The notes: a model not told the origin generated them from the letters alone. 64,000 bases of DNA from Chondrilla cf. caribensis (GCA_964020155.1 OZ026551.1:3092018-3156017); one strand, 5' to 3'; counted from the stretch's first letter, positions 10,744 through 24,026 are shown. Made by a program: numbers and translations.

Positions 10744-10926
10744 CGAGGAATGACAATGCCACCAGTACCAGCAGCTCGGACTGGTGATCTTCTAACATGG
10801 AGATAAAAGAGAACCGATTGAAGCCTTTGCTTTGGATGTACGTACACACCAAAATCAGCTGCAGGTCATTAATCCTAAGTGAAGAATTGATCAGACATGG
10901 AGGATGAACTGGAGCAGTGCATGGGG
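10744..10926 (+). pseudogene. Duplicated acidic-tail gene fragment, copy b
   Basis: It repeats the GGAATGACNATGCCACCAGT segment and the GACATGGAGGATGAACTGGA segment of copy a, with the intervening part shortened. The reading frame is interrupted, so it is a degenerate copy. Confidence 0.5.
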
Positions 10927-11334
10927 TAATGTTGTATGGTAATTCAACTATATATTATCTATATAAGGATAACTGAGCACACCTAAAACAGACTGTGAAT
11001 CATTATAATATTGATAGCTGTGCTTTTTATACTAATTCACCTATATACTTATTCTAATAAACTGTATTTTGCATGATTGTATTCATGTTGCAATCTCCAT
11101 TGATTACGTGGTTATGCAATAATTTATATAGTAGATGGTGTCAGAGATTAATATAAACAGGCTTAGACTAGTATTAGGTGCTTGTCTATGGTACAGCTAG
11201 GTTGTGACAACTATGAGAGCATTGAAGAACATGTTTCATGTGCCTATCACTGACTGCCTATTATAGGGATGTATATACATAATATGCATATACGTATTGG
11301 CATATATATACAAAACACAACACACATCATACAG
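10927..11334. other. No gene recognised
   Basis: AT-rich sequence; nothing supportable on either strand. Confidence 0.35.
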
Positions 11335-11335
11335 C

Positions 11336-11337
<2 letters not shown>

Positions 11338-11386
<49 letters not shown>

Positions 11387-11414
11387 ACACACACACATAC
11401 ACACACACACACAC
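11338..11414. repeat. (CA)n microsatellite
   Basis: An almost pure CA tract with two CATA interruptions. Confidence 0.95.
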
Positions 11415-11998
11415 AATTGTCTATTCATTCGTATGTACGTACGTATGAATTTACAGCACGTCACTGTTATTATTATTTAGTATTATTACAATTATTGCAT
11501 AAGATATAATAACAAAACAAAAACAATTTAGAAAATACAAATATGAAGTGTTCTAGATTCTATTCGTGCTATTACCTTCTACATTATTGGTTAGTTGAAA
11601 CTTTCAAACATAGTGACTATGGCAACCTTGATGCATAGATTTGTGATTTACTTGCTTGCTCATCTACTTTGTTTGTCGTGTCCTAACTTATTTCATATTT
11701 GAGTTTAAATGATGACAACTACTGGAGAAATCACTGCCACTTGTACATCAGGAGTAGTCTGTCTCATTAATGGTGTAAGAAGAAAATCACAAGCGCAGCA
11801 AGATTCCTCGTCAGCAAGTTCAACACAGTAAGAAGAACCACTTGTCGTATATTTGGAAGAAGAAGTAACAGGATTTACCCTGTAACATTGCCGGTGCTTC
11901 CCGATACAGCACACTGACAGCCGAAAGACAAAATTCGTTTGATGATTGGAATTTAGGGAGCCTCAGTTCATCGGGCATAGAATACTTGGTCTTGCAAA

Positions 11999-12212
11999 TT
12001 GGTGACAAACATTAGCATCAATGACTTCTCGCTACTGAGCATCTTCGAACTTTCGCTACTTGGATCAGCGAAGAGGAATGACGATACCACCAGTATCAGC
12101 AGCTCGGATTGGTGGTCTACTGCCGAGGGGATAGATGAGGACAGACCGAAGCCTTTGCTTTGGATGTACACACCAGACTCAGCTGCAGGTCATAAATTCA
12201 ATTATGACTCCA
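11999..12212 (+). pseudogene. Duplicated acidic-tail gene fragment, copy c
   Basis: An open frame reads NDFSLLSIFELSLLGSAKRN, then DDTTSISSSDWWSTAEGIDE, then DRPKPLLWMYTPDSAAG and ends at NYDS. At that point, where copy a continues with DSSEESS, the sequence turns directly into a (CA)n array. It is the least damaged copy of the central part. The protein family is unknown to me. Confidence 0.5.
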
Positions 12213-12817
12213 CACACACCACACATACACACACGCACACACACACACACATACACACATTCACGCACATGCACACATACATGCACACACACTCGCACAC
12301 ATATACCATGCATACACACATGCACACATGCATACGCATACACACACTCATACACATTCACGTCCATGCACACATACATGCACATACACACATGAACACA
12401 CACACAAACAAACAACACATTCTGGCACTAACACACACACACACACACACATACATGCACACACACTCGCACACATACCATGCATACACACATGCACACA
12501 TGCATTCACATACATACACTCATACACATTCATGCCCATGCACACATACATGCATATACACACACACACACACACACACAACACATGAACACACACACAA
12601 ACAAACAACACATTCTGGCACACACCACATAACACACAGTGACACACCCACACACCCACACACACATTCACGTATATGCACACATACACATACGCAACAA
12701 CAGTACATATATACACATGTACAAACTTATATACACACGCACGCATGCACGCACATACGCAACAACAGTACATATATACACATGTACAAACTTGAATACA
12801 CACGCACGCACATACAA

Positions 12818-12888
<71 letters not shown>
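12213..12888. repeat. (CA)n array with higher-order units
   Basis: (CA)n with long variant blocks. One block containing ACAAACAAACAACACATTCTG occurs twice (about 12,400 and 12,600). Another containing ACGCAACAACAGTACATATA occurs twice (about 12,690 and 12,760). The array starts inside gene fragment copy c. Confidence 0.95.
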
Positions 12889-12902
12889 TACAATATTCTT
12901 AC

Positions 12903-13042
12903 CGGACCACCTTCACTGAACTTCAAATTTTGGAGTTTATGTCCCTTTGGCTGATAGATATTCTTGAAGTAACCCGAGCGAAATTCCAGGCGGCCATTTT
13001 CCTTTTGGGCAAAGTGATTAGCTGCTTCCCTTGCATGTATTC
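12903..13042 (-). CDS. Possible exon, family unknown
   Basis: On the minus strand a frame reads ENGRLEFRSGYFKNIYQPKG, then HKLQNLKFSEGGP, up to a GTAAGA donor that abuts the CA array. A second frame over the same bases starts MAAWNFARVTSRISISQRD and soon stops. Composition suggests a true exon, but no family is recognised and no partner exon was found. Confidence 0.25.
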
Positions 13043-13690
13043 AATTCAATTTATGGCTTAAACGAAGCGCTATAATTATACTCCAGCACAGCATGACATC
13101 AGAAAATAGCCAACAGTTGGCGCCCACTCATTTGATTAATTTTCGGGTTACAAAGTCTAAATTTTGTCCCATTTGTGTTTCTTTCGTCGAGAGTTTCAAA
13201 GTGCTCGTGAACGAAATTCGATATTGGTCGATGCTGACGTGAGCGGGCATCGGCGTGCTACAGAATAAAGTAAAGAACGTTCGTACAGACAAACAGGAGT
13301 TCGCGCAACGCGTAAGAGGAGGCAACTCACATTTCTTTCCTTCACGGTGGCACTCTTCTCGCTATGTAATCAGCAGACCTCTTAAAAAGTAGCAAGTTAT
13401 CTAAAATTCTGAATAACGATTTTAGAATTTCTTTTCGGCGTAAGTGGGGTATGTCGTTACGTAGTTCGGAACATTGAATCGGCCGGCCATGATGACGTCC
13501 ACCTTGTCAATTGTTCAAGTTAATATATGTACGTATACCTAGACTAGATCATACATTCTTCCTTAGCGAGGTTCTGCACAAAGTGCACACCTAATATACT
13601 TCTGGTCACGAGCTGTAGTAAGTGAGTATAGTGAGGGTACGGGGTTAATATACATTCATACGTGTGATTGCAATAGTCGAGTCCTACTAT
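13043..13690. other. No gene recognised; locally CpG-richer
   Basis: Between about 13,190 and 13,500 the sequence is less AT-rich and has more CpG. This could be a promoter region for the exon to its left, but no element was identified. Confidence 0.25.
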
Positions 13691-13694
13691 AATT

Positions 13695-13840
13695 TATATT
13701 GCGCGAAAAATGGCCGATTTCAATACGCCACCATTTAGAATTTAGGCTAGAATTCGAGCACAGAAGTTTCGAACAACTTTACATCATCAGTGAAGGTTCT
13801 TGTAAGCCTTTTAAAGACGATCAAATGATTCGAGTTAGTA
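13695..13840 (-). mobile_element. Repeat family X, partial copy
   Basis: It contains TATATTGCGCGAAAAATGGC, GGCTAGAATTCG and TCAGTGAAGGTTCTTGTAAG, which align with the body of family X (compare 14,825-14,950) but lack both hairpin ends. It lies directly upstream of the tRNA-like units. Confidence 0.5.
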
Positions 13841-13844
13841 GAGA

Positions 13845-14683
13845 CGGCCTATGTTTCGAATTGAACACTGATCGCAACTATAAATGGTGCAGGTAATAAT
13901 ACGAAAATAAGTAGGTCGCGGTGGCGGGTGGTCGGACGACACGACTCCAAGTTACAGGTCGCGGGTTCGAATCCTCTTACGGACGGTTTTTCTCCGAAAA
14001 AAGGTCACTTCCTTGTATTCAGTTGCAATACTCCCTACAAAGAACCTTATGTGCGAGCTGGGAACTCGCGGCTAAACTGCCAGATAGAGTATAGCATATT
14101 CTGCATTCGCGGAGTATAATAACGGCCTATCTTGCGAATTGAACGCTGAGGCCAGCTATAAATGGTGCATGTAATAATAATAAACCAGCTAGGTCACGGT
14201 GGCCGAGTGGTTGGATGGCACAACTCCAAGCAACAGCTCGCAGGTTCGAATCCTCCAACTGCCGGATTTTTTCTCTGAAAAAAGCTCACGTCCTTGTGTT
14301 CAATTGCAATAACTCCCTACAAAGAAGTGTGAGCATATGGTGTGAGCTGGGGACACGCGGCTGAACTGTTAGTCTAGCCATAGACACTACATAATCCTAT
14401 GGTCTAGCTAGCTAGCCCGTCCCCGCACATGCGCCCTACGGGCGGAGAGTGCGGAAGTCTCCCGCTCTTAACGCCCATAGGGCGCGTGTGCGGGGACAGG
14501 CTAGCTAGCTAGATTACTCAACAGTAAGTATAGTATAAAAACGGCCTATATTGCGATTGGACACTGCAACTATAAATGGTGCATGGAATAATAAAACTAA
14601 TGCAGAGAGAGCACCGTGGCCGAGTGGTTGGATAACACAAATCCTACCTACATGTAGTGGGTTGGATTCCTCCTACTACGTTT
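13845..14683 (+). mobile_element. Three tandem tRNA-derived SINE-like units
   Basis: Three related units begin near 13,845, 14,122 and 14,540. Each has a leader close to GAATTGAACACTG then ACTATAAATGGTGCA. A tRNA-like part follows at about 13,917, 14,190 and 14,611. The second unit has a good RNA polymerase III A box (TGGCCGAGTGG) and B box (GGTTCGAATCC). The first has a damaged A box and intact B box; in the third the B box is GGTTGGATTCC. The first two share a tail (TGCAATA-CTCCCTACAAAGAA). The A box resembles tRNA-Leu/Ser. These are read as SINE copies, not functional tRNAs. Confidence 0.6.
14402..14513. mobile_element. Foldback element inside the SINE array
   Basis: Two arms of about 45-50 bases, CTAGCTAGCTAGCCCGTCCC at the left and GGGGACAGGCTAGCTAGCTA at the right, pair through TGCGCCCTACGGGCG facing CGCCCATAGGGCGCG. 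The loop is about 20 bases. The CTAGCTAGCTAG end also occurs at 107-116. It is non-coding and MITE-like. Confidence 0.65.
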
Positions 14684-14690
14684 TTAGGGG

Positions 14691-15015
14691 CTGCTGCAGG
14701 CAGCCCCTATATTGTTTTCATTTCGACTTCCGGTATGTAACGCTCGTCCGATATATATATAGATAGATAGATATATATATAATATGTGTTCCTACGCGTA
14801 ACCGCAACAATGAATTTATATTAAATTTATATTGCGCGAAATAAAGATGGCCGATTTCGAACGCTGACAATTTGAAATTGGGCTAGAATTCGTGCGCTGA
14901 AGCTCCGCCGAACGTAATAACTTCAGCGAAGGTTCTTCTAAACCTAACAAAGACGCCAAGTAATTCGAGTGCGGGGGGCGGCAGCCACACGAGTTTTTAA
15001 ACTCGAATTACTTGT
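14691..15015 (-). mobile_element. Repeat family X, copy 2 (inverted)
   Basis: This is the reverse complement of 4056-4387 along its whole length, including both terminal hairpins and the TATATA tract. It directly follows the third SINE-like unit, so the two may form a composite. Confidence 0.7.
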
Positions 15016-15019
15016 TTAC

Positions 15020-15210
15020 AATGATAGATCAGATTATAATGATAATAATTAATGAATTATTAATGACTATAAATTATATATTATAATAATATATTATAAT
15101 GATTGAATGATTGAATTGAATTTTATTAATTATAATTAATTAAGTCAATTATTAATTAATTAAAATTAATTAAAAAATAATTACAATTAAAATTAAAAAA
15201 ATAATTTTCG
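15020..15210. other. Extremely AT-rich segment
   Basis: Runs of AATTAATTAA and TATAATAAT. There is no gene. Confidence 0.7.
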
Positions 15211-15306
15211 AAGAAAAATGTCAGAAAATTTTGAGCAGATAACTTGGCTTCCTTTGAAGTCTCAGCACCTCATTAATCAAATCAATTGGCATGGGACCCT
15301 CACAAA

Positions 15307-16615
15307 CACAGATACGCAAACACCAACTGTGCACACACACACTGTGCACACACACACTGCAAACACACACTGCGCACACACACAATGCGCACACACACAC
15401 ACTGCGCACACACACTGTGCACACACACAATGCGCACACACACACTGCGCACACCCACTGTGCACACACACAATGCGCACACACAAACAGCGCACACATA
15501 CACTGTGCACACACACTGCGCACACACCAACAGTGCACACGATAACTGTGCACACACACTGCACACACACACACACTGTGCACACTAACTGTGTACACAC
15601 ACACTGCGCACACGCACACTGTGCATACACACACACTGTGCACACACACTGCGCACAAGCACATGGCGCACGCACAAACTGCACATACACACTGCGCACA
15701 CACACACACTGCGCGCACACACACTTTGCACACACACACTGCTCACTCTGTGCACACACACACACACACACACACACACTGTGCACACACACACTGCGCA
15801 CACAAACAATGCGCACACACACACACTGCGCACACACACTGCACACACACACACACTGCGCACACACACACTGCGCACACACACTGCGCACACACACTGC
15901 ACACACACACACACTGCGCACACACACACTGCGTACACACAAAGCGCACACACCAACAGTGCACACAATAACTGTGCACACACACACTGCGCACACTAAC
16001 TGTGTACACACACACTGCGCACACGCACACTGTGCATAAACACACACTGTGCACACACACTGCACACAAACACATGGCGCACGCACGCACTGCACATAGA
16101 CACTGCGCACACACACACAATGCGCACACACACACTGCTCACACTGTGCGCGCACACACACACACACACACACTGTTAACACACACACTGCGCACACAAA
16201 CAATGCGCACACACACACACTGCGCAAGAACCAACTGTGAACACAATAACTGTGCGCACACACACTATGCACACAAACATTGTGCACAAACACCCTGCAA
16301 ACATACACTGTGCACACACACTATGCACACACACACACTGCGCGCACACACTACGCACACATACACTACGCACACATACACTACGCACACACACACAATG
16401 TGCACACAAACACTGTTCATAAACTAACTGTGCACACACACACTGTGCACACACTGCGCACACACACACTGCAAACAAACACTACGCACACACACTGCAC
16501 ACGCACAAACTGCACAGACACACTGCGCACACACACACTGTGCACACACACTGCTCACACTCACATGGTGCACACACACACACACTGCACACACACACAG
16601 TGCACACACACATAC

Positions 16616-16651
<36 letters not shown>

Positions 16652-19200
16652 CTGTTCACACACACACTGCGCACACAAACAATGTGGACACATACCCTGC
16701 GCAAACACACGCTGTGCACACACACTGCGCACACACCAACTGTGCACACACTAACTGTGCACACACTCTGCTCACACACACACACGGCGCACACACACCT
16801 TTCACACACCAACTGTGCATACACACTGTGCACACACACACACTGCGCACACACACACTGTGCACAGAAACAGCTCACACTGTGCACACACACACACACA
16901 CACACACTGTTAACACATACACTGCGCACACAAACAATGCGCACGCACACACACTGCTCAAAAACCAACTGTAAACACAATAACTGTGCGCACACATACA
17001 CTACGCACACACACACAATGTGCAAACAAACACTGTTCAAAAACTAACTGTGCATACACACACTGTACACACACACTGCGCACACACACACTGCGCACGC
17101 ACACACTGCACAGACACACTGCGCACACACACACTGTGCACACACACTGCTCACACTCACATGGTGCACACGCACATACACTGCACACACACACTGTGCA
17201 CACACACATACACTGCACACACACACAAAAACTGTGCACATACACACTGCGCACACAAACAATGTGGACACTCACCCTGCGCAAACACACACTGCGTACA
17301 TACACACTGCGCAAACACCAACTGTGTACACACTAACTGTGCACACACACTGCACACACACTCACACGGCGCACACACACCTTTCACGCACATACTGTGC
17401 ACACTCACACACTGCGCGCACAAACAATGCGCACACACACACAAACACCCTGAGCAAAAACCAACTGTGAACACAATAACTGTCCGCACACACACTATGC
17501 ACACTAACATTGTGCACAAACACCCTGCAAATATACACTGTGCACACACACAATATGCACACGCACACTGCGCGCACAAACTACGAACAAATACACTACG
17601 CACACACACACAATGGGCACACAAACACTGTTCATAAACTAACTGCACACACACACTGCGCACACACACACTGTGCACACACACACACACACTGTAAACA
17701 CACTGCACACACACACTGCGCACGCACACACTGCACAGACACACTGCGCACACACACACTTTGCACGCACACACACACACACCCTTCGCAAACACACACT
17801 ATGCACACACACTGCGCACACACACACTGCGCACACACCAACAGTGCACACACAAACTGTGCACACTCACTGCACACACAAACACACGGCGCACACACCC
17901 TTCACACACCAACTGTGCACACACACTGCACACACAAACAATGCGCACACACACCCTGCGCAAACACACGCTGTTCACACACACTGCGCACACACCTACT
18001 TTACACACACTAACTGTGCACACACACATTGTGCACAAACACACTGCGTACACACAAACTGCGCAAACACACTGTTCACACACACTGCTCACATACACAC
18101 TGTGCACACACGCAAACTGCGCACGCACACACTGCGCACACACACACTGCGTACAAACACACACTTTGCAAACACACTGCACACACACACACATTATGCA
18201 CACGCACACTGCGCACGCACACACTGCGCAGACACACTGCGCAACGTACACTGCGCGCACACACACTGTACACACACACTGCTCACACTGACATGGTGCA
18301 CACACACAATGCGCACACACATACTGTGTAAACACACTGCTCACACTCACATGGTGCACACACTGTGCAAACACACTCTCCACGCACTGTGTACACACGC
18401 ACACTGCGTACACACACACTATGCTCACTAACTGCTCACACTCATATGGTGCACACACACTGCACACACACACACATTTTGCACACACACTGTTTGCACA
18501 CACACACACACACACTTTGACACACACTGTGCACACACACAATACTGCCCACACACACTGCGCACATGCACACTGCGCGCGCACACACCACGTACACACA
18601 CACACTTAGCTCACATACAGTGTTCACCCACTAACTGTGCACACACACACTGTGCACAAACACACTACGCACATACACACACACACACTGCGCACAAAAA
18701 CACTCGACACACACACACTGTGCATACACACAACACTACGCACAGACACTGCGCACACGCACACTGCGCACGCAAACACTGTGCACACATACTGTGCTCA
18801 CACACACACCGAGCACACACACACTGTTCACACACTAACACTGCAAACACACATTGTGCGTACGCACACAATGCGCAGACACACTGCGCACACACACACT
18901 TTACACATACACACTGTGCACCAACACTGCGCACACACACACTTTGCATTGCGCACACACACAATGCGCACGCACACATTTGAAACCACTGTGCACACAC
19001 ACTTTGAAAACACACTGAGCACACAAACTGTGCACACACACTGTGCACACACACTCTGAACACACACACACACACGCACGCACACGCACACGCACACGCA
19101 CACGCAAACACGCACACGCATACGCACACACGCACACAAGCACACACGGACACAAGCATACACACACAAACACACACGTGCACACACACACACAAGTGCA
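15307..19200. repeat. ~3.9-kb CACACTGCGCA/CACTGTGCA satellite
   Basis: A continuous array of short units of the form (CA)n-CTGCGCA, CTGTGCA, CTGCACA or CTATGCA, typically 12-18 bases long. Higher-order blocks occur; for example a block starting with AACTGTGAACACAATAACTG occurs near 16,235 and 17,463, with a shorter version near 16,972. Because TAA, TAG and TGA are rare in such sequence, many frames of 100-350 codons are open on both strands; I treat none as genes. The alternating purine-pyrimidine composition favours Z-DNA. Confidence 0.95.
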
Positions 19201-19889
19201 CACACATACACCACACTCACGTCTCATCTCCATTAGTTTATTATGGTACAGAAAAACTTGTGGTTTCAGAGATCATGATAAGATTCTTGTTTATAATTGT
19301 GCTCGAACAGCACAGCACAAACTGTACCATATAGCCATAAAGAATGGTGTGGAGAAAAACTGAAGTAAATTCATGAAGCATGGTTTTAATCCTGATCTTC
19401 AACTGGTTTAAGAGAATGCGACTGAGGTAAACAAATGCCTAAGAAGCCTTGCATATCCTTGAGATATTTTTGCATATCCTCCATCCAAAAAATAGCGACA
19501 TTCACTCAGTATCGTCCTTCCAAATCCTAGTTACACACATGCACACGCACAAGCACAAACTCACGCACAAGCACACCACATACACACCGTCTAGTTATTG
19601 AGAATATTATCCATTGTGTATGTGTATTTTATGTATTTTAAATTACATATTCGCATATAAAAATATTACTAGTGTACAGCATGTGTGCCTATACATATTA
19701 GGGTCCTAGTTACATTAATGTGTGCAGTTACCATATATATACTAACAAATACAACACACACACACTCACACACTTATTCTTTTCTTAAGTTGCTTTCACT
19801 TTAAAACTCTGTTAAACAGGATTGTAAATGATGCAGGCCAATAATTGAGCAAGGTTGAAGGTTAGGTAAGTCCCTTTTCGCAAAATTGC
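19201..19889. other. No gene recognised
   Basis: After the satellite the sequence is ordinary AT-rich DNA with small CA-type tracts at 19,535-19,590 and 19,753-19,772. Confidence 0.4.
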
Positions 19890-19895
19890 TGATGG

Positions 19896-20860
19896 TTATG
19901 GAGTCCTTGTTGGATGAAGGTTCTTCCATAATTCGAACACTCGGTAGCTGTGACAGGAGCATGTTTCGGCCACAAAATTGCAGCCAGGATGGTCACATTT
20001 GAGTGCTTCTCTTGCAACTAACAGTCTATCCTGGAATCTCTTTTTCCTATCATCTTTTCTCACGTTCTCAACACTTTCCCGCTGCTTGTTCACATCCTCC
20101 AACTTTGTCCTGCACATGCTGTGCCATGTAGTGCGATAAAGAGCATGGTTGTACCAAGTGTCTGAGATGCCGCTCTCTATGAGGTCTTTGCTGATTAGGT
20201 CGTTCCACCTGAGATTCTGCCCACCCACAGATCGACTGCCACCAGCTGGAGCACTGACAATCAGCTTCTTAGGTAGGCGATGGTCGTCCAGGCGAGCAAG
20301 GAGTCCAAGGAGGCGCTGCCTACTCAGGGATAGAATGGTCGACATCCTTGGCAGTATGGCAAGCTTTCTGATGGTTGTGTTCCTCTTCATGTCCCACATT
20401 GAAATGCCTAGAATTATCCTGAGGCACTGAATCACAAAACTCTTGAGACGTTGGACTTGTGGCTCTATGAGAATTAAGCTCTCGAGGCCATAGAGAATAG
20501 TTGGCATTATCACAGAGTTGAACAGACGCACTTTTGTTTAAGTCTTAATCCTCTTTTGGTACGACAAGATTCTGTTTAAGGAATGGAAGACTCGGGAGGC
20601 ACTGGAGAAACGAGCGGACACATCGGCATCAGTACCACATCCACTTTCCAAAATGCTCCCAAGATACTGGAAGCTAGGAACCACCTCTATTGGATCCTCG
20701 CTTGGACGCAACTTGATTGGCTCTGGTGGTTGACACGATGGATAAGGTAGAACGGCCATAATCTTGGTCTCCTTGGTACTGATGCACAGACAAATATCTG
20801 TGCAAATCAAAAACAACCAGACTGTAAAACCGATTTAAAGCGCAAGTCTTACTCATTTTT
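19896..20860 (-). pseudogene. LINE reverse-transcriptase 3' part, degenerate
   Basis: Minus-strand translation gives the end of a non-LTR reverse transcriptase. First comes FQYLGSILESGCGTDADV, then, after an in-frame stop near 20,535, RLFNSVIMPTILYGLES and LGLLARLDDHRLPKKL, then GGQNLRWNDLISKDL. Near the C-terminus is a Cys/His cluster (CDHPGCNF). The YLGS and S-V-x-P-x-x-L-Y-G segments and the R-W-x-D-x-I-x-x-D-L block are standard for this region of LINEs. The catalytic YADD region and the endonuclease are absent, so it is a fragment. Confidence 0.75.
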
Positions 20861-20915
20861 CCATCCTAAGTCTAAATGCAGGATAGCGTGTTGGAATGTA
20901 CGTATGCTAGGATCA

Positions 20916-21100
20916 CACACACACACACTCACACAAACACACAAACACACACGCGTTCACACACACACACGCGTGCACACATACACAGATGTACTCACAG
21001 GTGTAACACATACACAAATACACACATACCCCCAAAAACGCACGCATGTTCTAACGCACACACACACACACACACACAGACACACACATACACGGACACA
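20916..21100. repeat. (CA)n-rich tract
   Basis: CA repeats broken by ACGCGT, ACATACACAGATG and CCCCCAAAAACGC interruptions. Confidence 0.9.
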
Positions 21101-21556
21101 ATACCGAGTGGTTAAAAAGATCGATTCTATAGGTATTTAGAGGAAGGTGAAGACAATTAAGGTGGGAAATAAACTTTGGTGCTCATGAGAGATTTAATGA
21201 CAGGTTAGGGAAGATTGTCAGATATAGGGAAACGTTATAGAATTAAAAGCTGAATCAGTAAAGAATGATTGCAGAGTTAAATTTTCCACATTAAATGACA
21301 TTTTGCTGAAGTAAGCCTCATTCCAACACAGTGAATTACACAAATTTACATAGATAATGGAACTCTATTTTTAAGCGTTAAAAAGTAGATGTTTGGGTGG
21401 TGTAAGGCGCAAAGGCCATTATGGATCATTACCTGTTGCGGAAGGTGTTGAGGAAGACATACAAAAAGTCTAACTAAGGATGGGAACAAAAAATTGTAAA
21501 TCTGTTGTAATAAAGAATAAAGAGAATGAAGTTCAAGTCTAGATTGTCTAACAGAA

Positions 21557-24026
21557 TTAATGAATTGGGGATGAAAAGGGAAGAGGCAATAAAGTCATGT
21601 AGAAATAAAGGAGATGTGGTCTGAAAGTAAAGTGTGATTGGTGAAAAAGTAGAGGTATTGACAACCGAACAAGATGGTAAAATGATTGAGTGATTAAAGC
21701 TGCGAAACAAAAGAAGTTTATATATGATCAAATAATATCTTTTAAAATTGTCAACTCCAAATGTTGTGGAAGCATTAATACTGTTAATGTCTGCTAATAG
21801 TTGTTGAGAAACTTGATCCAGCAGCTTAGTTAAAACTAAAAAATTGGAATATATAAAGTAGATGAAGGAGCCAAGATGGAAATATTCTTTTTACTCTGGA
21901 TTAGCTAAACAGTTAGGCTAGATCAGAGATATCCTTGAAAGGAATGGGGTGTATGGTGAAGAAAGTCAATAGAAATCGGTTAGTACAGATGACTGCCACC
22001 AAACATTGACAGATCCAGTCTCAGAAAATATGAAAGAGTTTAGATTAGACAACTTCAGCAAAATTATTTGTAATGAAATTTGTGTAACTCTTGATGAAAC
22101 CATATATTTATTAAGCTATCTACATAAAATTTATCCTGGTAAGAAAGTAGACAAGTTACATGCATTTCATCTAAAGTGTTAAGATTAGGTCTTTTAAGTG
22201 TTTGTTAATATCTACATATGTGTAATGTGTATAACAACCAACTGAGCTAATGCGAACAAGAAATTCATTTACATAAGAAGTACACCAACAAGCAAATCAA
22301 AAATCATAGGAACTGGTAGGCATGTAGTTGTGTACTCTAGCAAAGGTCAAGTACATCCTCAAAACTTTTTTTAAGAAAGTGACATAAGATTTAAATGTTT
22401 TTGTTATCACGTGGAGATGATCATGAGCTCGGAGAGCTTTGTGCTAAATGGTTTCTATTGATGTGCTGAGATTAAATAAAATGTCGATATGCTGGAGAAG
22501 TGAAACTTTATTGGTTGCCTTTGCTTAGAAACTAGAACCTTGTTCGTTATGAGATGTGAATTGCTAAAGAAAGAAGTGCAAGAATTACTTGCGAAAGCTA
22601 GAAAAAGGGAAATAAATTAAAGCCCCGAAAGAAGAACTAACAAGCCCTGAAGTCTAGAACCGCATGAAACCAGAGAGGGAAAGGTATCATAATACGACGT
22701 GGTGAGATTTTAGAAGAAAGAACAACAAATAGTAGAAGATCCTAAATTGGTCGAGTTTAATTAAGAAAGGAATAAAGCGGTCTAGAAGCGGTCCCAGCAA
22801 ATAGAAGAGTACCACTAAATCTTCATGGAGAGGAGGAGAGTTTGTAGGAAGTAGGAAGCTAGATTGGTTTATAAAATGAATGATTTGGGGATGAAAAGGG
22901 AAGAGGCAATAAGTTTAGGTAGAAATAATGGAGATGTGGTCTTAAAGTAGGGTGTGATTGGTGCAAAAGTAGAAGTATTGATAAAAGGTTTTAAAATGAT
23001 TAAATGATTAAAGCTGCAAAACAAAAGAAGTTTATATATGATCAAATAATATCTTTTACAATAGTCAACTCCAGATGTTGTGGAAGCTTGAGTTAATGTC
23101 TGCTAATAGATATATAAAGAAGATGAAGGAGCCAAGAGGGAAATATTCTTTTTACTCTGGATTAGCTGAACAGTTAAGCTAGATAACAGATTTCTTTGAA
23201 AGAAATGGGGTGCAGGGTGAAGTAAGTCAATAGAAATCGTTTAGTACAGATGACTGCCACCAAACATTGACTGATCCAGTTTCAGAAAGTATAAATGAGT
23301 TTAAACAAGATTAGACACCTTCAGGAAGTATTTGTAATGGAATTTGTCTAACTCGTGATGAAACCATACATTAATTGGTATGAAATTAGACAAGTTACAT
23401 GCAAATCGCTTAGTACATATGACTACCACCAAACATTGACTGATCCAGTTTCAGAAAGTGGAATAAAAGATAGCATAAGCATTGAAGTCGATTACATTTA
23501 TAAATCAACAGCAGAAGATATTAGGTAAAAGTATTTTTAAGAAAGTGACATATAATAATGTTTTCTGTTTTTTTCAGACGTTCATGAGCTCGGAGAACTC
23601 TGTGCTAGATTTTCTTTTCAAGTGTAGCGATGAAAAGAAAATATCGATATTCTGGAGAAGTTAGACTTCTTATGTTGCCTTTGCTTAGCAATTAGAACCT
23701 TGTTGCTAATTATAGAGGTGAATCGCTAAAGAAAGAAGTGCAAAAATAATGTGGGAAAACCCGAAAGAGGAAGATGCAATCCCGCCCCGAAAGAGGAGGT
23801 AACAAACCCTGAAGAACAAGAGTCGCATGAAGCTAAAGAGGTAATAAGGCATCATAATACGAGGTGGTGAGGAGATCATAGAAGAAAGAACATCAAATAG
23901 AAGATCCTAAACTTGTCGAGTTTAAGTAAGAAAAGAATAGTGCAGTCTATAAGCGTTCCAAGGCAATAGAAGTGTACCACTAAATATCCATTGAGAGGAG
24001 GAGGATTTGTAGGAAGGAAGAAGCTG
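21557..24026. repeat. Tandem duplication, two diverged ~1.2-kb units
   Basis: Units at about 21,557-22,862 and 22,873-24,026 share a series of segments in the same order: GGGGATGAAAAGGGAAGAGG, TACAGATGACTGCCACCAAA, ATGAGCTCGGAGA and TTTGTAGGAAG. A short extra repeat of the CCACCAAACATTGACTGATC segment occurs near 23,425. No frame is conserved between units. The block lies directly upstream of a LINE endonuclease remnant and may be its 5' untranslated or ORF1 region. Confidence 0.65.

Noticed and set aside
14190..14265. Functional tRNA-Leu or tRNA-Ser gene
   Set aside because: A and B boxes are good, but the acceptor stem and anticodon arm do not fold convincingly, and three diverged tandem copies with a shared non-tRNA leader fit a SINE better.
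15218..19220. Open frames of up to 346 codons in the satellite
   Set aside because: The same composition effect, with overlapping frames in all phases and no start context, splice signal or domain.
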